The position numbers were made by a program, and so were the translations under genes. The notes beneath the pieces are model-generated. The model did no database searches and had not been told where the DNA came from. It saw only the letters and a list, made by a program, of their open reading frames with translations. From Roridomyces roridus (Eukaryota > Basidiomycota > Agaricomycetes > Agaricales > Mycenaceae), in the NCBI GenBank assembly GCA_029378245.1, contig JARKIF010000035.1:62001-126000 (forward strand): a stretch of 64,000 nucleotides of DNA, given 5' to 3'. Shown here piece by piece: positions 32,911-43,125 of the stretch (positions are counted from its first letter, which is position 1; every line of letters begins with the position of its first letter).

Positions 32911-33578
32911 ATGGCCGTTTACACCTGCCCGATGCCGTTCCACAAGGGCAGGAACTACTCAACCGACAAGGCCCACGACGAGAGCAGGAAGATGTTTTGG
33001 TTTCTGGTACTTTTCAGCGGGGTATACACTGGGCTGTGCGTCTGTTCTCTCCTCTCTTTCCTCTCTCCTCTTTTTTGTTACTGATGAGACCGCAGCAAGG
33101 ACGCCGAAGCTCGCATGGACGAGCGTCTCCGTGGGCGCGATCTCTTCATCTTCAAACGCGTGGCATGCGCTGAGGAGCGTTGGGCCCTCCATTGCATCTC
33201 CGACCATCGTCACGACCAACGCGCAGAAATCGGCCCAGATCGACACATCCCGACCCCCCCTCCTTCTCAGTCCGGTGATGACGACGAGGTCTCCATTGAT
33301 AACAGTGGGCTGCCCTCCTACTCGGCCTCGTCCTCGGCGGCACCTCCCTCTCTGTTCGTGCTTCGCAGCTCTTCTGGGCAAAAGACGTCCATCTTCAAGG
33401 GCAGCTGGTGAGTGGTTTCTTTGCATCTCTGACCACGCGTTAATGATGATGTCGTAGGCAGGAGGCGGCGGCGGCGGCGGAGTGTCGTAGGCAGGAGGCG
33501 GCGGCGGCGGCGGAGCCTGGGGAGCGCGTCTCCCGTCTCGCCGCTGGAGAGCTCGAAGACGGCTCTTTCTTTGGCTGA
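32911..33578 (+). CDS. KDZ-element cargo B (right copy), ~185 aa
   Basis: Exons 32911-33035, 33096-33407 and 33458-33578 total 558 nt. It differs from the left copy by a 33-bp tandem duplication at the start of exon 3 (gcaggaggcggcgg...tcgtag). This duplicates the intron-2 acceptor itself as well as an Ala-rich codon run. Splicing to the first acceptor adds 11 residues; splicing to the second restores the left-copy protein. Intron 1 also has T6 instead of T5. Confidence 0.55.
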
Positions 33579-33718
33579 GGGATGCTGGGTGCAGAACCTT
33601 TTGTAGCACGAGCTGTCTTTAGAAAACGAATGTATATCTTGCTGGTGCTTCTGAAAGTCGTCTGAATTGAGCTTGACTGTCGGGACTTTAAAATAAAATA
33701 AAAAAGAGAAGAGACGCT

Positions 33719-33827
33719 CAGCCGGGGAATCGAACGCAAAAAGGATTGGTGGAGGCGGAGGTCCAATTGACGAGCCCAACAACCGTAAGGAAATTGGGCT
33801 GGTGTCTTGGACCTCTGCCCCACCAAT
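33719..33827 (-). repeat. Long imperfect hairpin next to a box B-like sequence (right copy)
   Basis: The exact mirror of 9882-9990, present at the same place in the element, so it was already part of the transposon before the copies separated. Confidence 0.4.
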
Positions 33828-34129
33828 ACCTAGTGTATTAGGGGTGGCGGTTTAAATATACCCTCGAGATTAGAGATTAGATTGACGTCAATTCAAATGT
33901 ATTTTCGACGAACCCCTTAATCTCCGCACTGACAGCGTGTACTGGGTCGCCCACATTCCCACCACCACTCGGCTTCACTCTCTCACCTCCACCATGCTCT
34001 GCTCTGCTCGACGTCGCACCACCCTTTGCGCTCGACATCCTCCTAGCGAAATCAATTGCTGATGGGGCAAGTTGCCAGTATTTGCGTCTCCACGTGCTGC
34101 ACCAGCAAATTCTTCGTCCCGCTGCGATC

Positions 34130-37049
34130 ATGAGCAAGAAAGGCAAAGGCAAAGCACCGGGCGAGAAGGGGAAGCCTGGCAACCAGGGAGATTTCAAGGG
34201 GGCGCGCCTCGAGTTCCTCAACAGCTGGATTCCCCGCTACAACACGATGTCGAAGAACAAGGATGGCACTATCAAGTGCGGTGGTGCCAGCCCGATGTTT
34301 CCCGAGTTGCTCGCAGCGTATCTCGCCAAATTCCCGTGGCGTCTGGCTCTGGACGTCGAGCCGCCTTCCGACCTCACCGACCTCGCGCGTGAGCCCACCA
34401 CCCCGGAAGAAGTGAAGGCAAAAGGGGACATCGTGACGGCGATGGACGCGGTACGTATACCCCGCAATCTGTGTTACCACATAGCTGATCGTTCTCAGAA
34501 ACTACACCATTGGTTTGCGCGCCAACGCACCAACCTTGGTCTTGTCCGCACCGTTGTGGATAAGATGTTTGTCAAGCTGATCCCTGAAGAACCAGCTGCC
34601 GACGCGAAGGAGATCAAGAGGAAGCCTACCTTCGCGCAATGGTACATGGGGCAGGCTGCGTACAAGGACAAGGTCGACGACGCCTTCGAGAAGGAGCACC
34701 CGGACCCACTCCCGCAGCAGGCCTTGAGCCTACGCGTTGCAATGGCCGGGCGTCTTCTGGCCCAGGAGCCTGTCGACGTGATCGACACGCTGCGCGAGCA
34801 GTACACTCGGGCGTACGCCAAGGGTGGTGATGGTGAGGAGGAGGACGAAATCGCGCGGACGAAGGAGGTCGTGCTGAGCAATAACGAGGGGGACGACGAT
34901 GAGGAGGGTGAAGCTGGCAAAGGCTTCGAGGTTTTGCTCACTGAGGAGGAGAAAGAACTGTAAGCGCAGTGCTTTTCTCCCAACGAGTGAGTGCTCACCA
35001 AATTTACTTTACAGGGCGCGGAAACGCTTCTCGACAATCGCAGAGCCTTTGGTCGACAGGCTGCGTAAATGCACGGGATACGACATCGTGCTGCTGGCAG
35101 GGAAGGTCGAGGGCGAGGGGACGACGAGTAAGAAGAAGAAGAAGGCTGCAAAGACGGTGCATGCCATGTTGTGAGTAATCTCGTTCCTTGTGCTGTGCAA
35201 GAGCGTTACTAATTTATCCTCTTAGCGTACAGGGCGGCGAAGAGTACAAGAAGCATCCGGACCTCGACTTTGGCTCCTGGGACGAGGACAAGCATTCGTA
35301 CCTCATGAATCTATTCGGCAAGTTCGTATACAACGGCCACAAGTTCAAGAAAAGGCTCGCGCTGGAGGAATCTGGGGCCATTCCTGCTGGAAGCGCTGCT
35401 AAGCGCAGGAAGAAGAATGTCGCCAACAGCACGTCTCTCGAGGACGGTGCGACCCCTCCTCCTCCTCCTGCTGTCGTCAACACGTCTCTCGAGGGCGGCG
35501 CGACCCCTCCTCCTCCTCCTCCCGTCGTGATCGCGTCGATCGAGGGCAGTGCTGCACCTCCTCCTCCTCCTCCTCCTCCCGTCGTCAACACGTCTCTCGA
35601 GGGCAGCACTAGCCCTCCTCCTCCTCATCCCGTCGTCAACACGTCTCTCGAGGGCAGCACTAGCCCTCCTCCTCCTCCTCCCCTCCTCACCATGTCTCTC
35701 AATGGCAGCATGACCGCGCCTGTTCCTCCTCAGGCTGGATTGCAGGTCGAGGGCATTGGCCCGTTCCTTGCCGCCGAGCTGGCGCTCTTGGAAAGCGAGA
35801 AGCGTCAGAAGCTGATTGAGGATTTCAAGAGGCTTACCGGCGTGGACCGTAAGTACATGGAGGATGCAGTGGAGAGACGTGCCGTCATGGCAAAGCTTGG
35901 TTTTGGCGCCGTTACCAGCCAGCTGGGGTGGGGGCCGGATTCGCAGACGACGGGGAAGGGAAAGCGCAAGGCTACAGCGAAGGGGCGTGGCAAGAAGAAG
36001 AAAGCAAGGGTGGAGGGGGATGAGAACGAGGATGGTGGGGTGGGTGAAGACGTGGATGATGCAGGTGCCGAGGATGACGAGGAGAAAGAGGGCAGAGAAG
36101 ACGGGGAGGAAGGCGACCAGGAGCCTGAGGAGGTGGTGGAGTCCCGTGCCGACGCTCAGCGTGGCCGTCCTCGTCCCCGCCTCGCCAATAAAGGTGCTGG
36201 GATCGAAGGGGCGCGCGAGGCATACGGCCAGCTGTTTGCCGAGTGGGGCCCGGCCTGGGAGAAGCTGTTAACCCTGTGGTGGCGCAGCGAGTTTGCCAGC
36301 GAGTTTCACGCCAGCCGTCCTTCCCATATACCTCAGTCGAGGCCCCGGGAGATCAGCGAGTGGGTTGCGCGGGGACGAAAGGCGGGCTACCGGATCCCGG
36401 CGAAGGACGGTGGCGCTACAAAAGAAGACATCAAGGCTCTCGACGTGCGGATGTGGAAGTGGTGGGTGGCCAGCAACCCTGTGTGGCGGCGGAAGACGGA
36501 GGAAAATGGGGATGTTTCTCTGCTGCAGGGGGATGATTCCTTGAGGGAGGTGGATCTACGAGGGAAGAACGGCTTCTTGAGCGTCCTGATGGGGCTCAAG
36601 ATGTGGGCCGAGGTTGCCGATGGGGGCGTGAACAACGGCGAGTGGCAGAAGATGGCAGCCGACGTGACGTGGGTTCTCGAGCGGTAAGCTTTCCTTCTTT
36701 ATCTTCGAATGTGTGCTAAAGATTCCTTTTTAGTCTTACTGTGAACGACCCCGAGGTCCCCGCTGGCAGCGGCCCCAATGATGCGCCTGGACCTGCCAAA
36801 CCCGCCGCCGCCGAACCCGCCGTGCCCACCGCTGCCAGCAACGATCTCATGGACGTTGATGGCCCCACCATCCTGGTGGATGCGCTCGTCAAGCCGGATG
36901 ATGTGGTGATGGAGCCCGAGGGTGCCGAGCTCGATGCGCTCATTCTCGAGGGTCTGGACCCCGAGGAGCGCGCGGGGATACTGGCCCTCGACCCTGAGGA
37001 GCAAGCAGCAATCCTCGATGAGATGCGTCGCGAACGCGAGCTCTCGTAG
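34130..37049 (+). CDS. KDZ-element cargo A (right copy), ~903 aa
   Basis: Exons 34130-34450, 34499-34959, 35015-35170, 35226-36683 and 36734-37049 give 904 codons including the stop. This copy is five residues longer than the left because of a 15-bp in-frame insertion just after the last intron (DPEVPAGSGPN versus DPGGPN). Other differences are single substitutions, for example Arg to Cys in TIK(R/C)GGAS, a C-to-T change at a CpG, and Ala to Val in EDA(A/V)ERR. The last intron-3 acceptor reads CTTAG here and CGTAG in the left copy. All Pro-rich repeats keep the frame, which argues that the product is, or recently was, under coding constraint. Confidence 0.7.
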
Positions 37050-37113
37050 ACGCTTCTTTTGCAGTAAATACGAGCCGAATGTTTTTTTTTGATCCCAAAT
37101 TGATTCAGTGATG

Positions 37114-37462
37114 CCTTTCTAACGCGTTGGACCCCAATCGCAATAATGCGTTGAACCCGGGGATCATATTTCGACAATTCAACGCGTTAAAACGGATTAA
37201 CGCGTTGAAGAATAACGCGTTGAACGCGGGCATCATATTTCGACAATTCAACGCGTTGAACAGTATTTAGTATTTGAATAATATTGTATTTAATAGATGC
37301 AAAACATTGTTTTCCTGTGCCGAACACTACTGCTTCGGCAGGAGGAAGCCCCGGCAGCGTCTGCCGGGCACCCCTTTTGGGTCTGGGTTAGATCCCTGCT
37401 TCAACGCGTTCGAACCTGGGTTAGTACCCCGGTTTAACGCGTTAATTTAACTGTACCAGCTG
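37114..37462. repeat. Right-copy outer end: AACGCGTT cluster plus TIR
   Basis: Mirror of 6241-6602, but 20 bp (one palindrome plus spacer, caacgcgttgaaggagactt in the left copy) is missing, leaving one palindrome fewer. The loss looks like slippage between neighbouring identical palindromes. The terminus ends ...GTACCAGCTG and is followed at once by CTGGGAC. Confidence 0.7.
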
Positions 37463-37670
37463 CTGGGACTACCCACTCCTTGTTCAGGCGGGCGACATCC
37501 ATCTCTCGAGGAAGGAGTCTGAAGGACTTGTCGTGCGTGGACCGAACGTACGTTTGTTGATGATAACGAATCTCGTGATCCGTAACTGATGGCGGTGATG
37601 GCATCACCGGATCAGTCGGCAAGCATTGGTTTCATGACATAAGGGCTTAACAAATTAAGGCCTTAAGTTA
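37463..37670. other. Short flank between KDZ and Tc1/mariner elements
   Basis: It begins with the right CTGGGAC target duplication. It would be continuous with 22845 before KDZ insertion. Its last 30 bp (aagggcttaac...ccttaag) is CCTTAA-rich like 41570-42020, and ends in the TA used by the Tc1/mariner-like element. No gene is seen. Confidence 0.5.
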
Positions 37671-38166
37671 CAGCTCTTTGCGTATGTAATGACACTCTGA
37701 TCATTTTGTAAATAAGAAGAAACAATATCGACCTGTCATCTTGCTACGTCCATTGCGGACTCATTTCTGGCTCAAATCCCTCGTGAGTAGGCGCGTTCGT
37801 CATCGTTTTGACGGCTCTTTCCACTGGTGTGTGTCTCACGGGCTACTTCGCGCTTTCAGAATTCGCGTTTTCTCGGATTGCGTCTGCTCTCTTTCCATCT
37901 TGACGACTCTGTTTTTTGCGCGTTTCTGGGTCGATTTGGCTGCAAATAGGCGCGTCTGAATCCCACTCCGAGGCTCTTTCTGACCGTGCCCACAGCTACG
38001 ACCCACTCGTCTTCTCTCCATTGCTATTTGTGTGCCAAGTCGTGCACATTCGTTCTTGCACCGCCGACTGTACTTTGGAGTTGCTTTGGAAGGGAATCTT
38101 GGTGCGTGGTAGTGCTACTCTGCTGGTATCCCTGCTCATATCACCTGCAGATACTCGCACATTCAC

Positions 38167-39248
38167 ATGGGCAATCGACGTATCAGCCGCGACGTCAAGA
38201 TTGCTGCCGTCAACCTCTGGGAGTAGGGTCAACTACCTCTCAAGGTCATCCTGGCCTGCGTCGGCTTCTCCAGAAGCACCTTCTTCCGTGTGCTGAAGCT
38301 CTGGAAGGAGACCGGCGACGTGGTGCGAGCCAGCAACCGCCCCGGCCGCCCGCGGGCACTACATCGCACTGACATTGACTTTATACTCGAGCTCATACGT
38401 TTCCGCCCCGACCATTTCCTCGACGAATTCCAGTCTCTTCTACGCAAAAATTGTTTCATATCTGTGCACTACACCACCATACATCGCGAGTTAGAACGAC
38501 TTGGCATGTCCACGAAGATCTTGCAGGACATCGCTGACGAATGAAACGAAGCGTCCCGCAATGACTTTGTCCGTGAAGTCTCTGAATATCCCGCCGACTA
38601 CCTCGGATTCATTGACGAGACCTCCAAAAATGACAAAACTCCTCGGCGGCGCCTCGGACGTGCACTGAAAGGCAAGCGGGCGACCAAACGTCGTAAGGCG
38701 GTTCGTGGACGGCGTCTGACGGCGATGGGTCTGCTCACCACACGCGGGATGGAGGTGTGTACCGTCGTCGAAGGTTCCATGCACAGAGACCAATTCCTTG
38801 GTTTTCTGGAGCATGACGTCGTATGCCACCTGTGTCTTGCTGTTCTCATCCTCATCCGTTCACAGCTTCCGCTTTGTCACCTCGCTTTGTTCACCGTTTC
38901 CTGGCCCACTCAGCGTTCTTGTCATGGACAATGCCAAGATTCATCACGGTGAGGAGGTGCAAGAGCTCTGTGATCGTTTCGGTGAGTATCTGACCGCAGT
39001 AGTCCGGATGTGAAGTCTGACTGCCTACAGGTGTACGTCTCGTCTACTTACCGCCCTACTCTCCCAACTTCAATCCCATCGAGGAGGCATTTTCGAAGAT
39101 CAAGGCCTGGATTCGACGCCACAACGACTTGTTCTTGTATGGGCCGGATGACCTGCCGCATTCACTCATTTTTGACATGTTTCTCGCAATGGATGTTATC
39201 ACAGAATCAGACGCGCTCGGTTATTTCATACATGCAGGTTATTTCTAG
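38167..39248 (+). pseudogene. Tc1/mariner-type (DDE_3) transposase, two in-frame stops
   Basis: From ATG 38167: MGNRRISRDVKIAAVNLWE, then TAG (38224), then a helix-turn-helix region (VILACVGFSRSTFFRVLKLW) and GRPRAL linker. A second stop TGA lies at 38542 (DE*NEASR, plausibly from CGA by C-to-T at a CpG). Catalytic blocks: FIDETS, VMDNAKIH, and, after an intron (about 38979-39030), YLPPYSPNFNPIEEAFSKIK. This is the DDE/D signature with PYSPxxNPIE. Another intron near 38820-38865 joins EHDV to PFPGPLSVLVMDN. The ORF ends at 39248. The stops make this copy non-autonomous. Confidence 0.8.
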
Positions 39249-39278
39249 TAGTGTAAAAGACAGAGAATGCAGATCAGT

Positions 39279-41086
39279 TCACGTTTCCCACGACCATGCC
39301 TCCACCGCTACTTTGAGCTCCGCAATTTCACCCTTCACAAAACCCATATCCTTCAGATCCTCGAGCTCAACGTGCTTGAAAGCACTCGTTCGTTTGAATT
39401 TGTGAGTTGCAAAGCGATCCGCAATGTCCTGATCGAGACTGTACGTTGCACAAAACTCGTTGATTGGGATATCTACTCCGGCAGAGCGAAGCGCAGGGAT
39501 GAGAGATTTGGAGGTGTTGCTGGGAAGAGTGTTCGGAGGAGCGGCAGGCGGCGGCGGTGGGCGTAGGAGGTTTACAATCTCCGGTGGGAAATTGAAATTG
39601 ACTTGTGTCCCTGCAGTCGTATTCTTGGCATCTTGGAGCTCCTTCCGTCGCATCAGAAGCTCGGATTTGGATGCACGCGCACCCGCTGCAATCTTGTCAA
39701 ATATCGGAAGGTTGGGCGGTGTCTCCAAATCCGCAAACTGCGGGCCCTTCAACTGGGAAAATTGTCAGCCATATGCTGACGATCACGGACAAATGAGACC
39801 CACCATCGCGGCTGCCCAATGCTGTATGTTTGCATGGCTGAGCGGAAAGTGTTCGGGGTGAAGCTGATTGAAGAAGCAATGAGCACTCCTGCATGCTCCC
39901 CCTGGCGCATCACATATCCAACGCTGCCGCAATTCACCAATCTTCTCAGTTTGAGCGACGTTGCCCGGGAGGACCTCGCGAGCTTTGGTGGCCTGTTGCG
40001 CGTGAGGAAGGGGCGTCTGCACGATGTAATAGGAACACACCTTCGATTTACCAGCTTTGCCCTTCGTCGTCGTATCGTTTTCTTTGTTAGACATTGCCTG
40101 CAATACCGGTGAGACCAGGATGACGGATGTAAAGACTCTTACCGCTGTTATAATCGGTTCTACAATGATTTTGGCCGAAGGATCTTTCTTCTTGATCGCC
40201 TTTCCGACAAGGACTCTCTTGTAATTTGTCGAGTCGAGCGAGAGGGGAGTTGCCAGTTGACGGGGGATAGTGAAGGAGACATCATATTCAGTGAGGTCGA
40301 GGACGGGAAGATCCAGGGCTTTCGAGATTCTCGAGATAATGCGACTCTGCAAACTTGACCAAGGTTTGCTGCTGGGAAGGGTAAATATCTCGGTAGTGGG
40401 TCTGCCGCGGGACGCTTTGGATTTCTGCACTTGTTCGGCGTTGTATATGAGAAGGGTGTACTCGATCTCCGGGGGTGTGTCCACGATTTCAGCTGGAAAT
40501 CCGTCAGTCGGTGCTGACACGGATTTGCAGAGCACGCACCAGATTCCTCTCTCCGTTTACGCTTTTGGCCCGTGACCGCCTCTTCGTCTTCGCCATCCTC
40601 GTCCACGGCAGCAGCTGAAAATGAGTTGCTTCGTGTTCATGACCAGAGTACTGAGCACATACCTTTCGTAGCTTTACGACTCTTCTTCTTGCGTACTGGC
40701 TCCACTGTCTCTTCACTCGCGTCTTCGTCGCCAGAGTCCATACCAATATTGACTGGCGGTCATGCTACTCAGTGTGCACCTCAAAGGAGAGAATGGAGAC
40801 GCGCACCATGCTGCTTCTTCTTCCCCTTCACTTTTTTCTTCTTCTTCATGACAACAACCTCCGTGTCACTATCCTCCTCGCTCTCCTCCTCGTCTTCATC
40901 ATCATCTTCATCGCTGGACGAGTCCTCTTCATCATCGGAGCTCTCTTCTTCGACCCCCTTCTCCTGCTCATCAACCAGCGTCAAGTCCACATCCACCATC
41001 TCGTCGTCGAAACTGCCTTCTTCCTCCGCGGTAATAGTGGCTATCAGAGAGGCAATCCCTCGGGCGGCTGCGCGGGTAGCAGGCAT
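39279..41086 (-). CDS. Passenger protein of the Tc1/mariner-like element, acidic/Lys-rich with C-terminal SAM-like domain
   Basis: A minus-strand gene with at least six exons (first 41086-40807, then 40752-40663, 40614-40540, 40492-40143, about 40097-39785, last about 39740-39279). The N-terminal 130 residues are an acidic Asp/Glu/Ser tract followed by Lys runs (MKKKKKVKGKKKQ). The middle domain (YTLLIYNAEQVQKSK...RGRPTTEIFTLPSSKPWSSL) is unrecognised. A Cys/His segment follows (RWICDAPGGACRSAHCF...LHPEHFPLSH). The C-terminus (FCATYSLDQDIADRF...LEDLKDMGFVKGEIAEL) has the helical pattern of a SAM domain. It is open throughout, in contrast with the stopped transposase. Confidence 0.65.
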
Positions 41087-41567
41087 GGTTCTATGGATGG
41101 GTTGGGTGTTAGTAGACTCAAGTTAGCTGGAGGCATTGTTACGCACGTAGATTCCCTTCAAAGTACAGTCGGCGGTGCAAGAACGAATGTGCACGACTTG
41201 GCACACAAATAGCAATGGAGAGAAGACGAGTGGGTCGTAGCTGTGGGCACGGTCAGAAAGAGCCTCGGAGTGGGATTCAGACGCGCCTATTTGCAGCCAA
41301 ATCGACCCAGAAACGCGCAAAAAACAGAGTCGTCAAGATGGAAAGAGAGCAGACGCAATCCGAGAAAACGCGAATTCTGAAAGCGCGAAGTAGCCCGTGA
41401 GACACACACCAGTGGAAAGAGCCGTCAAAACGATGACGAACGCGCCTACTCACGAGGGATTTGAGCCAGAAATGAGTCCGCAATGGACGTAGCAAGATGA
41501 CAGGTCGATATTGTTTCTTCTTATTTACAAAATGATCAGAGTGTCATTACATACGCAAAGAGCTGTA

Positions 41568-43125
41568 AGACTAAGGGCAGGTCTTAACATCAAGCTGGAC
41601 TCATCGTAAGGCCTTAATAACCCTTAACATCTGTGGCAGTGCTGGTCTCGGCAGATGTTCCGACGCTTCGGCCTCCGTGTTTGACCCATCAATATTTGAT
41701 CGCTCCCATGTCAAGCCCGGATGGCAACATTTTTGAGTTCGGCAGCTCTCGGCTGCATGTTCCATTGCAACCAAGACCTTTCTGGCCTGTAAAATCAATC
41801 AAACTGAGGTGCCTCGGCTGCAGGGAGTGGAGGCCACTGACTTTGAGTCATTCATACGGTAAAATGTCCGGTTTTCACTGAGAAAATGTGCGAACCTTCT
41901 GTTACTGCGGCGGAAAATTAAGCCTTAAAATGACCCTTAAAATGGGACCCTTATTAACCCTTAACTGATATAAAGGCCTTTGCTTCAGCGGGCACCCTTA
42001 TTAAGACCCTTAATTGCAACACTGTCGAACTGTAGGCTGCATTCGGTCAATTTACATCCAGATTCCAGACTCGTGGCTGTTTCTCGCCATTGGGTGTCTG
42101 GACTCTGTGCTTAAGCTTACAACGATGAGAGTACGGCGTGGAGGGTGAGAACAGCCAGCGAGCACGTAGAGCTCTTCAGGGGGGCATGGAAATGAATGAG
42201 GGGTGGGGACAAGCGGACTCCGAATGGTCGGTAGACACAGAAAAAACGCCAACGTAGACCAATTAGACAGAGAAGCGGAATCGAACCGAGAACTTCCTCG
42301 CAGTCACTTTTGAAGTGCGAGATCGTCTGTCGATGCACATGCAATGAGGCTTGCACGGGTTTTGTATCCAAAGTGCAAGCCGACACAAGGATTCAGAATC
42401 ATCCAGTGACCTATGTGACTCCTGAGCTGCCGACCCAAAAAGCAAGCGACCACCTGTTAAGACGTAGTCCAGGCTCGAACTGGAAGCTTCATCGGTCTTT
42501 CCGTGCAGATTCGGGGGCTGCTCTGGTGACGGGAAGAGTACGTAGAGCTGATAGAGAACGATTGTCAATGTCAGGCAGAGACGAGTCGCAAATTTCTGGA
42601 GGTGCATGGCTAGCATGAATTCCAGCGTCGATTTTGACAAATTTTGAAGGCGATTCCAGACGTTCCTCCTTACGATAGCGCCCTCAGCCCGCTTTTCGAC
42701 AACGTTGGCGTTGCACGTTCGCCGTCGCGGAAAGGCTGATTGATGCCAAACACTTCCTCCCTCTTACGCCACTGCCAGCGACGTCGACGAGGGCACCCTC
42801 CAACGCACCCCAGCATCCCAGAGACACGCGACAGGGCTGCAAGAACAAGATCCGGGGCCCGAAGCTGCTCTTGATCCTTATCCGGGGCTTTTACGCGGCG
42901 AGACGACTTGGATACGACGACGAGCACGAGTCGCTTGAAGGGCACAAGAAGAGACGGAGAAGACTGCTGCAGCATCGGAGGACAGGGTACTTGACTAGCT
43001 CGACTCGTTCCAGGTGCCAGGCAAGCAGAGTTGGGCGGTGCATGCAATCAAACTCTAATCCTCGGTATCATAGCAGCGAAACCAAAACCTAAAACACACA
43101 CACAAAAAAGACCCAAGAGGCAATC
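41568..43125. other. Intergenic: CCTTAA-rich repeat and tRNA-like relics
   Basis: 41570-42020 carries many CCTTAA/TTAAGG-type words (ggccttaataacccttaac, aagccttaaaatgacccttaaaatggg, cccttattaagacccttaatt). Sequence 42270-42400 (gcggaatcgaaccgagaac...cagtcacttttgaagtg...caaggattcagaatc) matches the spacer repeat at 21760-21920. A T-arm-like ccaggctcgaactgg lies at about 42469. 42670-43125 is probably promoter/5' region of the WOPR gene; no other gene is evident. Confidence 0.4.

Larger units (their letters stand above)
22846..37462 (-). mobile_element. KDZ-TET/JBP DNA transposon, right copy (14,617 bp) with 7-bp TSD
   Basis: An inverted copy of 6241-20830, >99% identical by eye. It is bounded by the same CA-starting imperfect termini and flanked by a perfect direct repeat CTGGGAC (22839-22845 and 37463-37469), the expected scar of a cut-and-paste insertion. 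Zisupton-type relatives are reported, as I recall, to make 8-bp duplications; only 7 match here. Net length differences from the left copy include a 20-bp deletion in the outer palindrome cluster, a 15-bp insertion in cargo A, a 33-bp duplication in cargo B, and 1-2-nt changes in homopolymers and AT runs. TET/JBP and cargo D are open here but broken in the left copy, so this is the better candidate for an active element. Confidence 0.88.
37671..41565 (+). mobile_element. Tc1/mariner-like element with ~406-bp TIRs and passenger gene (3.9 kb)
   Basis: Inverted repeats 37671-38076 and 41160-41565 are almost identical, start CAGCTCTTTGCG, and are flanked on both sides by TA (37669-37670 and 41566-41567), the Tc1/mariner target. 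Between them are a plus-strand DDE transposase relic and a minus-strand multi-exon passenger gene. TIRs of >400 bp are long for this superfamily. Inside the right arm the match continues past 41160 after an 11-bp indel, so the original TIR may have been longer. Confidence 0.8.

Noticed and set aside
37741..37959. 72-codon ORF in the Tc1/mariner TIRs (also 41277-41495)
   Set aside because: It lies wholly in the TIR and appears in both arms because they are repeats; no coding signature.
42670..43092. Small ORFs upstream of the WOPR gene as an extra gene
   Set aside because: Overlapping ORFs on both strands with no splice logic or family pattern; more likely promoter and 5' UTR.
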